64,000 nt of DNA, taken from the NCBI GenBank assembly GCA_964017145.1, contig OZ024849.1, positions 3,162,001 to 3,226,000 on the forward strand. Reading direction: 5' to 3'. Position 1 is the first letter of the stretch. Each line of letters begins with the position of its first letter. The notes beneath the pieces were generated by a model. That model was given only the letters and a program-made list of their open reading frames with translations, had not been told where the DNA came from and did no database searches. A program made the position numbers and the translations under genes. Positions 12,401-23,517 of this stretch are shown one piece after another. This DNA is from Agrocybe praecox. Lineage: Eukaryota > Basidiomycota > Agaricomycetes > Agaricales > Agrocybaceae.

Positions 12401-14038
12401 TAAGTACAATATCATGACGACACCGACTGTTGCTCAAACCCAACTCGATACAAGGTGTATATCTTGCGAAGGACGCAGCCACATCCATGGGACACTATGC
12501 GGGTGCAGCAAGATCTTCTTGGTCCAAAAGTCTCATAGCCGCTACCAACTGTGTTGCCCTCACTGAGGTTGTCAATTTACCATCGAGATTCGTCAGTTCA
12601 AACCCGCACTACGTCGTCAAAGATACACACTGGATTATGTGGTAAGCTTCATCGCTCCTTCCAAACTATATGATCCAAGTTGTTAACGCCCCAACAGTCG
12701 CTACCTTCTGGTTCGAGGGGCCGAATCGGACGGCACAAAAAAGATAGAAAGCAAAGGCAAAGAAAGGGAGGACATCGCTGCGCCAGTTCCATTTGTACAG
12801 TTTGATCCATTACACAGGACTAGCGTCAACAACAAGGTCGTTGAAATCCCAGATCCATCTTACAAGGTCGAAAATTTGCTACAAGCTAGGAAGTCCGATT
12901 TTGTTCACGATGATCCTGATGAGGAAGATCTGGCTATATTCGCACTTGACTTGTCGAAGAAGCCAGCTTCACATCCGAATCAGCCTGATCTTGACGACGA
13001 GGATGATTACCGTGTTCCAGCTGCTTCAACGTCTAAGGTGTCGGGTCCGGTGCAGCGTGTGAAAGACGACTGGAAACATGATCCTGACTATGTACAAGCA
13101 ACTCTGGAAAACCTCATGATCCCGCCTTTCCAGTCATCTCCATCAGCCAGCATGGCAATACAGAGAGAGCTAAAAGCAATGCTCAAGGAGCAGGAAATGG
13201 CCCCGTGTTTGAGAGACCTGGGTTGGTATATGCCTCCAGAACTTATCGGCGATAATCTATATCAGTGGATTGTCGAAGTACACTCGTTGGACCCAGCGCT
13301 TCCGATAGCCAAAGATATGCAACTTCAGTGAGTTATTCTGTTAATTTTGGTATACCGGGACATTGCTCAAAGATGATATGGTGTATAGCAACATAAACTC
13401 GATTATATTTGAGATACGATTCCCTCCAACGTTCCCGAATTCGCCTCCTTTTTTTAGAATCATCACTCCACGCTTTTTGCCATTCATACAGGGGGGAGGT
13501 GGCCATGTAACAGGAGGTTAGAACTTCTCCTGTACGCAATTCATTTCTGGAATTTTATACCCTCTTTCGTAGGTGGCTCCATTTGCATGGATCTCCTAAC
13601 TAGCGATGGTAGGCTTTCGCTTATTATGATATTACCGCGAACTCATTTATGATTGTTTCACTAGGGTGGCTGCCCAGCTACAGGTATGCATGCTCCTTCA
13701 CATTTATCCAACGATTGACAGGGGTTAATGAATCAACGGGGTACCAGTATCTCTGCAGTTTTGATGCAAATACGGTTGGCCCTATCAAATCTAGAACCGA
13801 AACCCGCGAGATTAGCATTTAATTGGCAACAGTATGTGCAAGATTACTACCTAAAACACGATATATTGACTTTAACTCCGTCGTATTAGGTCATACGGAA
13901 TTGATGAATCGTTGGCTGGCTTCAAGAGGGCAGCAGCGACCCATGGCTGGACGGTAAGGATAGAGGGATACATTCGTGGCGTCAATTAACTAACTTTCGA
14001 CTATAGGTTCCTCCGGGCTTGGAACGTCTTGTCCGCTG
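9426..14038 (+). CDS. PARP catalytic domain fused to a UBC (E2) domain
   Basis: A long gene with many introns. The N-terminus (MSRVKGAAMVASLESISSVE, then LKGRRRFNADLLDLKDA and GDDDGSMEVTIEKISSEH) belongs to a fungal-type RWD/UBC-like N-terminal region. It is followed by an acidic linker (SSEEEEEDESSGGEGYDAFD) and a middle region with possible zinc-binding Cys pairs (CPRYCIVCHNKLHF, YVCDSKLC) near 11170-11260. The PARP fold shows the His of the NAD-binding triad in AFHGSPLKNWHS, then GLWYRSVANGRAYGDG joined to VYLAKDAATSMGHYAG (triad Tyr), WSKSLIAATNCVALTEVVNL and FVSSNPHYVV. This PARP6/8/16-like lineage with a C-terminal E2 domain occurs in fungi. The C-terminus has IIFEIRFPPTFPNSPPFFRI-type E2 sequence, GGGSICMDLLTSDGW with the candidate E2 active Cys, and SAVLMQIRLALSNLEPKP, ending at 14038. 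The gene could couple mono-ADP-ribosylation with ubiquitin transfer; activity is inferred. An alternative start lies at 9450. Confidence 0.9.
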
Positions 14039-14895
14039 ATGTGCCCGACTCGGACTCGGAAATCAATATCAAACCGTGTTTGGACCCTCGTATTGTTTCG
14101 ACTTTTTTTTGCTATCTACGTGTTCTTAGCTGTCTGTATAAAAATCATGTAACACCTGATATTGAACACTCAACAAAACATATATACCAATGCATCTCTC
14201 CCCGAATGACCGGTGTGACGCGTAGTAACCTCTCATTATTTTGCCACTAGTTGGTGGTTCGCATCGTGTTTGTCGCGTTGAAAGCCCACGGACACATGTA
14301 ATGGCAATTATAATGTGGATCAGGTAACATAATAAGTGAAATACGCCACTGGCAGCAACTGTTATTCAGCGTTTGCGCGAAGCGCCTAATTGGCAAATCA
14401 ACGGATCCCCAAGGGAGTGGTATGGTATATCAATCCCACCATTCTCTTCTCCATCTACCGGGCCCACTTCGTACTTGTTCTACTTGACAAAGGGGCGCTT
14501 ATAGTACTAGGAATCGAACAGGGACGCAGTTGCCACAATGAATCTATAAATAGAATATTCCCTTGTCTGCCCAGAAACAAATCATTGAGAAATCACTCAA
14601 ATACAACACCGGTTGAGAGGAGGGGATCGAATCGCTACTTTATAGCAGAAATATTCTCTGATAATAGGTATAATGAGGTTTAAATTATGCGTGTACTAGG
14701 AGCAATTGCTGGTACAAAGGAACATTTGATGGGATTTCACATCCAAGCCTTGGTTTTACTGGGTGGTGTGAAGTTCCTTATAATGATACGAGACTTCTTT
14801 TGATTTCTTGCTCGGTAATACACATCCTGAAGCTGAGCATAGTGCCATCTGAGGAGCTTGTATGAGCGTTGGATCATCAGAAGGAGAGGATATCA
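14039..14895. other. Intergenic; possible mitochondrial-like segment
   Basis: No coding sequence is recognised. Between about 14380 and 14700 there are two stretches (taggaatcgaacagggacg; ggggatcgaatcgctac) that look like T-arms of tRNAs read on the minus strand, in an AT-rich context. This hints at a nuclear copy of mitochondrial tRNA sequence, but I could not fold a complete cloverleaf. The 3' ends of two convergent genes also fall here. Confidence 0.25.
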
Positions 14896-15497
14896 TTATG
14901 TTGCTGGTGCATTTGTTGGTAGTGCCCCTGGAATATCTACCAGATCCTCATCTCTGGCTCCAAGAGCTTCCATCAGCTCAGTACGCTTAAACATCTGGGC
15001 TGCTTGTATCGCATTTGGAGTCCCTTGACGAGGGTCTGCTCCCTTTGCCATCAGAGCATGGACAATCTCATTGTAGCCTTTGAACACAGCTCCTGCTACG
15101 ATCGATTGACCGAGGTCGTTGGTACGATTGGGATCTCCGCCTCGTTCTAGGAGGCCCTTTGTCAATTCAGTATGACCGGCATATGCCGCTAACATTAGGA
15201 GGGTATTTCCTGTACATAATTTGACAAGTTGGCGTTAGTAAATCATCAACGTCAAGGCATCATATATCCGTTTCGATCTAACCTTTGGCATTGGTCAAAT
15301 TTGCAGGGAGGCCTGCATCAACGGCACTCAGGACGAGACTTGTATCGCCTGTTCGGGCTGCGTCGAACATACGTTTGGCGAAGTCCAGGGTTTCTGAAGG
15401 CAAAGAGTTGACATCGGGTTTCGTGTCCTGCGTATCCTGACGAATATGGGTGAAATTATTTCATTTGGCATATGATAGTTAGAAATCAAACCATCAT
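14896..15497 (-). CDS. Small ankyrin-repeat protein
   Basis: Three exons encode about 153 residues. The first exon is only six bases (ATGATG at 15497-15492), followed by an intron with a gtttga donor. Exon 2 starts at 15436 (DTQDTKPDVNSLPSETLDFA) and continues KRMFDAARTGDTSLVLSAVD. After the second intron (about 15285-15207) come the classical ankyrin blocks NTLLMLAAYAGHTELTKGLL, ERGGDPNRTNDLGQSIVAGA, VFKGYNEIVHALMAKGADPR and IQAAQMFKRTELMEALGARD, ending at 14896. The size and two-to-three repeat arrangement match a stand-alone family of short ankyrin proteins shared by fungi and bacteria, probably soluble binding modules. The partner is unknown. Confidence 0.85.
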
Positions 15498-15531
15498 GTA
15501 TTCGTGAGTGCGGAAAGAGAACATCAATCAA

Positions 15532-16277
15532 GATGAACTGGCCATCGTAAATAAGTGGAACGGGCCGTACGGTCTATCGGACCGTCATAAAACATAGTAC
15601 TGACACTAGCTTTGCACTAGCTACTGGCCATGCATTCCTTGCAATGCAGCAACATCTGATAAAAAAGATTAAACGCCTTTACGTCTCGAAGAAAATTTAC
15701 GATTATCTACACTTATGACTCTGATTACTTCTAGGCTAAGAGTTATTGGTTATTGGTCTTGTTTTCAGTTTTGCCCACATCATTACACTGAGTAGGACTT
15801 TGATGTAGATTATGGTTGAGGTCGCTAATGAATTCTTCATGATAACTCGCAAATGACTGATATTAGCATACCTGTATAGCTTTTCGGAGTCGACTTGGGA
15901 GGGAACAAGGCAGAAAAGCGCCTTCGTCGCTTGTTTATCGCAGTTGCGACAAAGTAATCTTATCTATCCGAGTCTGGGAATATTTCGGCATTGATACCGC
16001 TCTAGGCGGGACATTACATCTGAACACTGCCTGTTCGTGAAATAAGATGTGTACATATGTCACTGTCGGTCATCTCTGTGTGGAGAGTCGAGGCGCGGAG
16101 AGGGATATATATATATTTATTACTATGTAGTAACACGTTACCAACGTCACTTCTGACATATGTGCCAATTGATACATCTCTAACGGAACCCTACATCTGA
16201 TGTCCGGCGCCAGGCTTTACGTACTATGAATGCAAGGAGGATGTCGCGTTGCGGTTGCATAACAGACAACCTTACTC
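15532..16277. other. Intergenic region between divergent genes
   Basis: This holds the promoters of the ankyrin gene (leftward) and the F-box gene (rightward). A (TA)n tract lies near 16105-16120. I see no ORF or repeat beyond this. Confidence 0.45.
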
Positions 16278-17580
16278 TTGCTAGTACCACAATTTGAGAC
16301 TACAAGATGTCCTTCCAAGGGGATTTGTATCGCTCTCAGACCCTCGAACAAGGTACTCTCAAAAGTCATTCGAACAAATTCAAGTTCTAACAAATGTATA
16401 GAGTTCCCGGATGGTGACAATTGGACCTACGGCCAGAAACACGTTCCTGTTGAGCTATACCGGACGATAGTTGAAAATATCACCGACAAGCCGTCGTTGC
16501 TTTCGTTATGTCTCACAAACAATGTCTTCAAGGTTGAAGCTGAACGGATACTATATGAATCAATGACAACGCCTCTGACAGAAACAGGTGTAATTCTGCA
16601 TACAAGATTTTTGCAAACAGTGTCAAGTGTTAAGAGGCTGGCGTTCCTTGTTCATACCTACCACTTTTCGTGGGGCGAAAAATGCTACTCTGCACCTCCA
16701 AAATCACTTCCTTGGCTTCTTCGTTCGGCTCTTAAAGCAATGGTCAACCTTCGGGAACTTTGGCTAGGCATCACAGACACAATCCGAGTCAGCTCTGTAG
16801 GAACGGGCGCAGAACTTCCTTTCATCTTCGATGAGTGCATTTTCCAGCTGGACACGCTGCACATGCTACATTGCGTCGACACCAAGACGTTTTGTACGTT
16901 TCTTATGGGGCAGCAAAGGTTGCGAAACCTCACCGCCTATTTCAACCCATGTACCACCAACAGAAACTTGATCCTTCCCCCCTCTGCATGTCCCAGCTTG
17001 GAATTGTTGCAAGGCAATCGAAGCGCGATAGACGCATTACTTCCCAGCCGACAGATAAGGTCACTTTTATGGGACCCAGATTTGTACGAAATCAATCAGT
17101 CAATGCATCACTTGTGCGAGCCATTGTCGCATTTGAAAACCCTTGCTCTCGAAGGTAGCTTTCTACGCCCATCACTTCACTTCCTGGCCGAGTATTTAAA
17201 CTCAGTGGAATGCATGGAGCTCGTGACGGTGCATGTGAGTACTTGAGTTCGACTTGCTCTCACATGCTCAAATTGTTCATCGAAAGTCCGGGGAGCTGGA
17301 CGTTATCAACAGAATTTCATCACTTCGTGGACTGATTCTGACAAGCGCATTCTCGTACACTACGTGGATCCATCGTGCGTCCACGGTTCGCCAGGTGTTC
17401 TTGAGTTGCCCAAGGCTCGAATTTGTCGCCGTCCAAAACATTCTTTCCGTAGATTGTCATCAACGCAATACTTATGAGCGCTGGATATTCCCTAGCAAAT
17501 CGGATAAACCCTTTGTCGAAGGGGTACACCGCAAAGAGACTATTTATCAGGAATTTGATAGCGATAATCCGATTCACTGA
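16278..17580 (+). CDS. F-box/LRR-like protein of the Agaricomycete type
   Basis: Two exons: 16278-17234 and 17287-17580. The intron (gtgagt ... gaaag) keeps the frame, joining VTVH to SGELDVINRISSLRG. Residues about 55-85 (VPVELYRTIVENITDKPSLL then SLCLTNNVFKVEAERILYES) match the F-box-like entry motif of the many F-box proteins of mushrooms. After it come leucine-rich stretches (LRELWLGITDTIRV, LDTLHMLHCVD, LRNLTAYFNPC, SHLKTLALEGSFL) as expected for a degenerate LRR fold. The protein would be a substrate receptor for SCF ubiquitin ligase, but the target is unknown. The start at 16278 is the first ATG of the open frame; a later start nearer the F-box is possible. Confidence 0.7.
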
Positions 17581-18610
17581 TGATATCCTCATGTGTACAT
17601 TCTATTCCAATCTAGATCCCGTTCTTCCGAGAGCATATTCAATTCTTTGTCCGTTCCCGGATGAGTCCAAGAAATGCTGCTACCCCTGGGAGATTTCAAC
17701 GGGCCTCTTGTCTCTTATGCCTTACATTGATTCGAGCTATTATTTGACAGAGTACTTTCAGAACAGGATGGACGCAGAACTTCTTAACCATGAATGACGG
17801 TCTTCACAATACGGAATGAGTGAGTAAAATGACAGCATCTTACTCCTGCGTCGAAATGTTTGAATGAAATATTTCCCAGGCGATTTTCATTGAAAGCGTA
17901 AGCGACACTCTAATCGAGGGCCAAAGGGGCCCGCATGTATAGAAAGCACGATGAAGAGTAAACGAAGAGGTGGGTTGAATAAATACATATGGTCGGGACG
18001 ACATGCCTAAAACAGTGAACAATGGGCGGACCTTAAAATATCTGTCAAAAATCATCTTCTCTGTTCGCAACCAGCTTAGATAAAGGGTATGAGGAAACAA
18101 ACATCGCCGCTGAGATCCAATTGTGTGGCGAACCCACACGATTCTTGGAAGTTTTACCCACATTTTCGGACTTGTGAAGGTTTAATCATCCTATCATCAC
18201 AGCAAAGAAAAACAATTTACAAACTCCCCTTTGAAGTATAAATCACCCTGTGGTGGTGTCGAAACCAACGCCAGTGATGCCCCCTTCAATGTCTAACCCT
18301 CTGAGAGGCGCCGACCCGAGTGTAACGTTACTTCTTTGTTTTTGTGTTCTATCATTGAGGGTTGACGTTTTAAAATAGATAAGCGGCTTTGGTTCTAATC
18401 TGTAACTCCTCTTACCCGGTCTACACAACGTGTTTTGCACGCCGTTAAATTGTATCAAAATCCGACGAGAAGACCCGCCAATTTTGTTTTCAGAACTAAT
18501 CTGTCTGCATCGTGTTCGACACTTTTTGGATATTTTCGCCAAGTCTTATCAAACTTGACTTTTTTCCGGGACAAGTCTTCATTCCACTACATTGTGTAAC
18601 ACCATTCACC
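17581..18610. other. Intergenic; weak ORF after the F-box gene
   Basis: An open frame up to 17797 (AYSILCPFPDESKKCCYPWE and beyond) looks partly coding and may be an extra exon of the F-box gene or a remnant of a neighbour. The rest should be the promoter and 5' leader of the HMG-box gene. No repeat is seen. Confidence 0.3.
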
Positions 18611-19913
18611 ATGGTAGACCTCAGGACCGCGATGGGCGACGACAACTGCACCGACGGCTGGGTTACACCCGAAGAAGTCACCCTCGATGTCATTATGGAC
18701 CGTCCTCGGGCACACAGCAAGGCTATCCCAATACCCACCTACAATCCATCTCCAGACGTAACAAAGAAGTCTCATGCTAGAAAGAAACCGTTGGGACATA
18801 TACCGCGTCCACGGAATGCCTTTATACTCTTCAGATGCGATTTCGTCAAGCAAGGCAATATACCCACCAGCGTTGAAAGTGACCATAGAAACATCTCGCG
18901 CATCGTCGGAAGAGTGTGGAAGGCAATGAGCAAGAAACAAAAGTCGCCCTGGCTGAAGATGGCGGAAGTGGAAAAAGCTAACCATCGTAAAGCCCATCCT
19001 GGATACCGACCTGGGATGCGTAACCAGAAGGACAAACGAGGAGATAATGCTGAAGGCGATGACGAAGCTGAAGAACCTGTGGGTACTCCCGAATGGCAGC
19101 CAACCGAGTTGCCCTTGCAACGGGCCCTTGCCGAAGCTCTCCAAAGTTTCCTCGATTCTCAAAATGATCAATCCACTTCAGGCGGTCTCAACAAGGCCAG
19201 CACCTCGCAGGATCGTGACGATCCTCCTCCTCCGTACCAACCATACAACTCGAACCCAGAAGCAGATAATCCAAATTTCTTTGAGGACATCGTCAACCAG
19301 CACTATAACAACAATAACAACGTCGACACCACTGGTCCCTCGGGGAGCGAAGAAATTACCAGGTCATTCCCTGCAACTTCAGGTGTGCCAGAGGACGCAA
19401 ACTTGAACGATGTTAATGGCATGTTTGGGTCGGACTTTCTCCATGATATTCCTGTCAACAGTTATCCAGTCCCAGACTTCACCGTCCCTCCAGATTGGAT
19501 CAATATGAGATACGATCCATTCATGACAGGCTTGCCTTTGAATGATAACAACGTTGATTTGGTACGTTTTTTCTTACTTTCTGAACTTTCGAAACAACGT
19601 TGACTGAAAATCCATTCAGTTTGCTCCACCCCTACTTTTCCCCGATGGGTTCGCCTCTGGAGGTGCATGTCAGTCTCTTCCCGAACTTGCCATGCCAACG
19701 TTCGACCCGGCATATCTCGACTCCATATCAATCCAAGCTCTTGAAGAACAATTGCAGATGACCCCTGGCCAAATTGGCGAGTTCAACAGTGGCGGATCCG
19801 CTGATTTATTCAAGACTTTCATGTTTCCATTCACCGAAGATTCCAACGGCCAAGGGACCGACAATGGCAATGATGACTTCCTTAGCTCCTTTGTTGGTGC
19901 CTCGTCTAGTTGA
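18611..19913 (+). CDS. HMG-box transcription factor (MATA_HMG-type)
   Basis: Two exons (18611-19561 and 19620-19913) encode 414 residues. The ATG lies in a good context (caccatgg). Residues about 60-135 form the HMG box: HIPRPRNAFILFRCDFVKQG, SDHRNISRIVGRVWKAMSKK and SPWLKMAEVEKANHRKAHPG, then YRPGMRN. The IPRPxNAFILFR opening and the N-I-S-R-I-x-G-x-x-W core place it with fungal mating- and development-related HMG factors (Ste11/Prf1/Rox1 group). After the box the protein is acidic and rich in Pro, Asn and Gln, consistent with an activation region. It should bind DNA in the nucleus; its targets cannot be told from sequence. It is not flanked by a homeodomain or pheromone-receptor gene, so nothing marks this as a mating-type locus. 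Confidence 0.9.
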
Positions 19914-20104
19914 GGACTTTCTCTCAGTTAGATTTGCACTTTATTTTTTGTTTCCCCCTTCTCGACACCTGAAAGCTCAATGTATATAGTCCTCCGAAAC
20001 ATATGTTAAAGTACATATTTAATGTAAGCATTATGTGTGTATAACTCGAAGAATTTCGAATGACCAGTACAACATTGCGTCGGTGGTATCTTTGACGCCT
20101 GTTT

Positions 20105-20676
20105 TCAACTCTCCTCATTTTCGTGATCATCCGATGCAAGTTCTGCTGCAGAAGGAAACCATCCATAACGGCCGAGGTCAATGCGAAGCTCACCGGTCCT
20201 TCCAGCAACGACTTCGACGCCTTCTGCAACCAAAGTATCTCGTTGTCGTTGGGCACCATCGGTTCCTGGTCCTCGAGAAGAAATGGTACCAGAGGCTCCT
20301 ATGACACGGTGCCATGGAATAGGTGGGTTTGGGTTAGGCGGTAAAAATTTCAAGGCTTCATGGGGCACACACTCAGTAAGTAAGATGATCATCCCAGTAA
20401 GACGTCATGCAAGTTACCTTGTCCAACATGTCTAGAATGATTAGGCATTCCGATCAACTTTGCAATATGCCCTGTAGTATTTGTTAGAGTATCTTTCTCT
20501 GTGAAAATGGTAATGAAAACGTACCGTAACTCGTAACTCGAGCTAAGGGAATGAGACGAACAGTCTCGTATACCTATAAGCAAAACAAACGAAACGTTTC
20601 TAGGTTCGCACTGATGAGATGGCTGCATCTAATTTGGGCTCACAGCAGCATGAAATTCTGCACTATCCAGAGACAT
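20105..20676 (-). CDS. Alkyltransferase-like protein (ATL), MGMT family
   Basis: Four exons encode about 128 residues: MSLDSAEFHAA (start 20676), VYETVRLIPLARVTSY, GHIAKLIGMPNHSRHVGQ, then ALKFLPPNPNPPIPWHRVIG to the stop at 20105. The fold is the DNA-binding domain of O6-alkylguanine-DNA alkyltransferase, with helix-turn-helix GHIAKLIGMPNHSRHVGQ including the arginine-finger region. The active-site motif PCHRV is PWHRV here: the acceptor Cys is Trp. That replacement defines ATL proteins, which bind O6-alkylguanine without repairing it and hand the lesion to nucleotide excision repair. The gene is divergent from the Brf1 gene with about 490 bp between their starts. The call is firm; the NER role comes from family knowledge. 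Confidence 0.93.
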
Positions 20677-21169
20677 TAGGATCCAGAACTTGCTTAGATT
20701 CAGAATTGGCGCGTAGTAGGTTGCAACTTCAAGCTCGAATTGTGAATAGTCTTATTATCTTCTTCGTTGCTATGCGTATGGTGATATCCAACCTTGTATT
20801 GATTTTTACTTGGTAGGCTTTTCGACAAGGTGAAAATAAAGTGAAACGAGTTAAGTCGAGTCGAACACAAGTCGAACACTGACTCGGAAATAACTCGCGG
20901 GATTGAGCTGGATTGAGTCATACCCAGGCTAACCGGGCCGTTAATCACGCGATCAGATAACGAAGAGATCGTCACAAATGCGTGACTCCTTTGCTCGTCT
21001 TGACCTTCGACTTTTACATTTCTTGGTGTTTCTGTTCGTTTTATCTTTATTCGTTTTTGTTTATTGTTTGTAAGAAGGTGAGTATCAAATAAAATTCAAA
21101 AATAATACCTGAAGTAAACTGTTTCCCTAGACTTTTTTGTAATTATACCTTCGGCCTCTGCGGAATAAG
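20677..21169. promoter_or_regulatory. Shared intergenic region of ATL and Brf1 genes
   Basis: A 493-bp region lies between two divergent starts. It contains repeated gtcgagtcgaac/aagtcgaacac words near 20850-20880 and pyrimidine-rich tracts near 21000-21070 typical of fungal promoters. No TATA box stands out. Confidence 0.4.
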
Positions 21170-23517
21170 ATGGCAAGCAATTTGTTTCCTTCTCCAACAT
21201 TGGTGCCTTATTGTTTCGATTATTGTAGCCTGTATGCACTGACTGTGGAGGTACAGTCATTGAATATGACCAGGCTGCTGGAAATGGTTTCTGTGTCCAA
21301 TGTGGTACAGTCGTCGAAGAAAACACCATTGTGAACGAAGTCGGGTTTGGAGAGGCATCCAATGGAGCTGCTATTGTCCAAGGATCATTTGTCGGTCAAG
21401 GAGCCAGTGAGTATTAGTTATTTTTCTATCTTTATTAATTGTAACGCTTGCCTTTATTATCAAGCTCACGCCAGGATGAGTGGGCCTTACGGAAATAGAG
21501 GAAGCAACGAATCGAGAGAACAGACAATCGCAAATGGTTAGTGGACTTCTTGAATGAGTTAGATGCGATCTAACTTCCTTCGCAGCAAGCAAGAAGATAC
21601 AAAACATTGCAAATGTTCTTCGCTTGTCCGAAGTCGTTTGTCTTGCTGCTACAAGATTATACACACTCGCTGTGGAACACAAATTTACCAAAGGACGGAA
21701 AAGCATGAATGTTGTGGCTGTTTGCCTATACGTCGCTTGCCGGCAGAAGGAAACTCGGAATTACATGCTAATAGACTTCTCGGACGTTCTGATGGTACGC
21801 TTGGGATTTCTGGCTTTCATGCTGCTAAACTGATGCACTAATGTCCTTTAGGTGAACGTGTTCGAGCTTGGCCACACATATCTGCAACTTGTTCAGACCC
21901 TAAATTTACGACTACCTCTCGTGGACCCATCTCACTATATCTCACGTTTTGCCGCCCTTCTCGAGTTTGGAGATGAAACACACAGAGTAGCCTCCGATGC
22001 CGTTCGCCTTGTACAGCGTTTTGACCGCGATTGGATGACTCGTGGAAGGCGACCTGCCGGAATTTGTGGTGCTGCTCTGCTGCTCGCTGCACGAATGAAT
22101 AATTTCCGACGTTCTGTTGAAGAGATCGTGCAAGTTGTCAAGATCGCAGATACGACGTTGAAGAAAAGATTGGACGAGTTCAAGGCAACACCTAGTGGGG
22201 CTTTGACTTTGGCTGACTTTAGGAATGTATGGCTGGAGGAAGAGATGGACCCCCCTGCATTCACAAAAGGGAAAGAGAAGGAGGAAGCTGAGAGACTAGC
22301 TCGTGAGGAAGGCGAGGAAGATGCTGAAAAAGAACAAGGAAAGGGGAAAGGAAAGGCGAAGAAAGGCGAAAAGAAGCGTAAAGGAAAACGGAAAAGAGGC
22401 GAAGACTCGGATGGAGAGGAACTAGATCCCGTACCTGAGACTCCTGTACGACAGGCTCTTGACCCATCTATTCTTCCGGGCAGCATTTTGGATGATGTCA
22501 TCCAACCAATCTCTGCGGAACAACCAAGCGCAGTAGACGACTCCAACATCGATCCTGCTTTACTAGACCAGTCAATACCTCCCCCCACACTGCTGTCTTC
22601 ATCTTCAACAATCACCCCGAGTCTTACCCCCCCACCAACCACTCTTGTTGACGAGACCGTGTCAGAGGTTTTGGCGGAAGAAGTATCGACGTTTTTAAAC
22701 AATGCTCAGGGTAGCCTGCTATCTGAAGCTCTAGATGAAGCCGAACAGAGAAGACTGGCTCAAATTACTGTTGTAGATGAACTAACAGGATTGAATGAAG
22801 ATGAACTTGATCGATTCATTCTTTCCGAGGAAGAAGTTAAGATCAAGGAACGTGTTTGGGTCGAACTCAACAAAGATTACCTCGAAGCATTAGCAGGTAT
22901 GCATTCACCTTCATTTTCTTGACTTTGCCCTTTTTTCTTCGCTTCAATTCGGATGCTTTTGCTGAACTGGTTATTACAGCTAAAGGCGATCCGGATAGCT
23001 CGGCCACAGCCAAGAGTAAGAAGGTTCGTATCTCGGTTACGCCATTTTTTTATTTTCAATTTTAACATATCTTTCTGAACATAATTAGCGTCGAAAAACC
23101 AACAACAAACCTCGCGATGCATCTACAGCTGCAGGAGACACAACGGCCGAGTCTGTCAGGAATCTCATCAAGAAAAATCCCAAGTACAGCAAACGAATTA
23201 ATTACGATGCCCTCAAAGACCTTTTCGTGGATAGCGGGGGCTTGCCGTCCATGGCAGCACAGATGACTACCGGCGACGATGATAAAGATGACGCGGAATT
23301 GTATACCATTGGGATGGACGATGATACCGAAATGCCGACCGTCATTGTGGAGGAAGAACCGGGTTCTGTTTCCCTCCAATCTGTGTCTGAAGTGACCAAG
23401 CCCAAGAAAATGGGCATATTTGCTTTGGAAGACAGGGATATGGACGAAGATGGAAGCGATGACGATAAAGACGAGGACGTTGGTGGATGGGACGATGTTT
23501 ATGAGCAGGAGCTTTGA
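21170..23517 (+). CDS. brf1: TFIIIB subunit Brf1 (TFIIB-related factor)
   Basis: Multi-exon gene for the RNA polymerase III initiation factor that bridges TBP and Pol III at tRNA and 5S genes. The N-terminal zinc ribbon reads PVCTDCGGTVIEYDQAAGNG then FCVQCGTVVEENTIVNEVGF (Cys pairs CTDC and CVQC). Two cyclin-like repeats follow: IANVLRLSEVVCLAATRLYT with VAVCLYVACRQKETRNYMLI and DFSDVL, then VNVFELGHTYLQLVQTLNLR, PSHYISRFAALLEFGDETHR, GRRPAGICGAALLLAARMNN and ADTTLKKRLDEF. A Lys/Glu-rich linker and acidic C-terminal Brf homology region end at 23517. For the start, ATG at 21170 followed at once by a GC-AG intron (21173-21228) gives MPVCTDC, matching the usual Brf1 N-terminus; the alternative reading needs a 26-nt intron, which is implausibly short. 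Confidence 0.93.

Noticed and set aside
18587..19171. 194-codon minus-strand ORF
   Set aside because: Antisense to the HMG-box exon, with no family resemblance.
18611..19913. Mating-type locus
   Set aside because: An HMG box alone is not enough: basidiomycete mating loci carry homeodomain pairs or pheromone-receptor genes, and none lie nearby.
21935..22702. 255-codon minus-strand ORF
   Set aside because: It is antisense to brf1, whose plus-strand frame has clear cyclin repeats; the Ser-rich product mirrors the Lys/Glu-rich linker.
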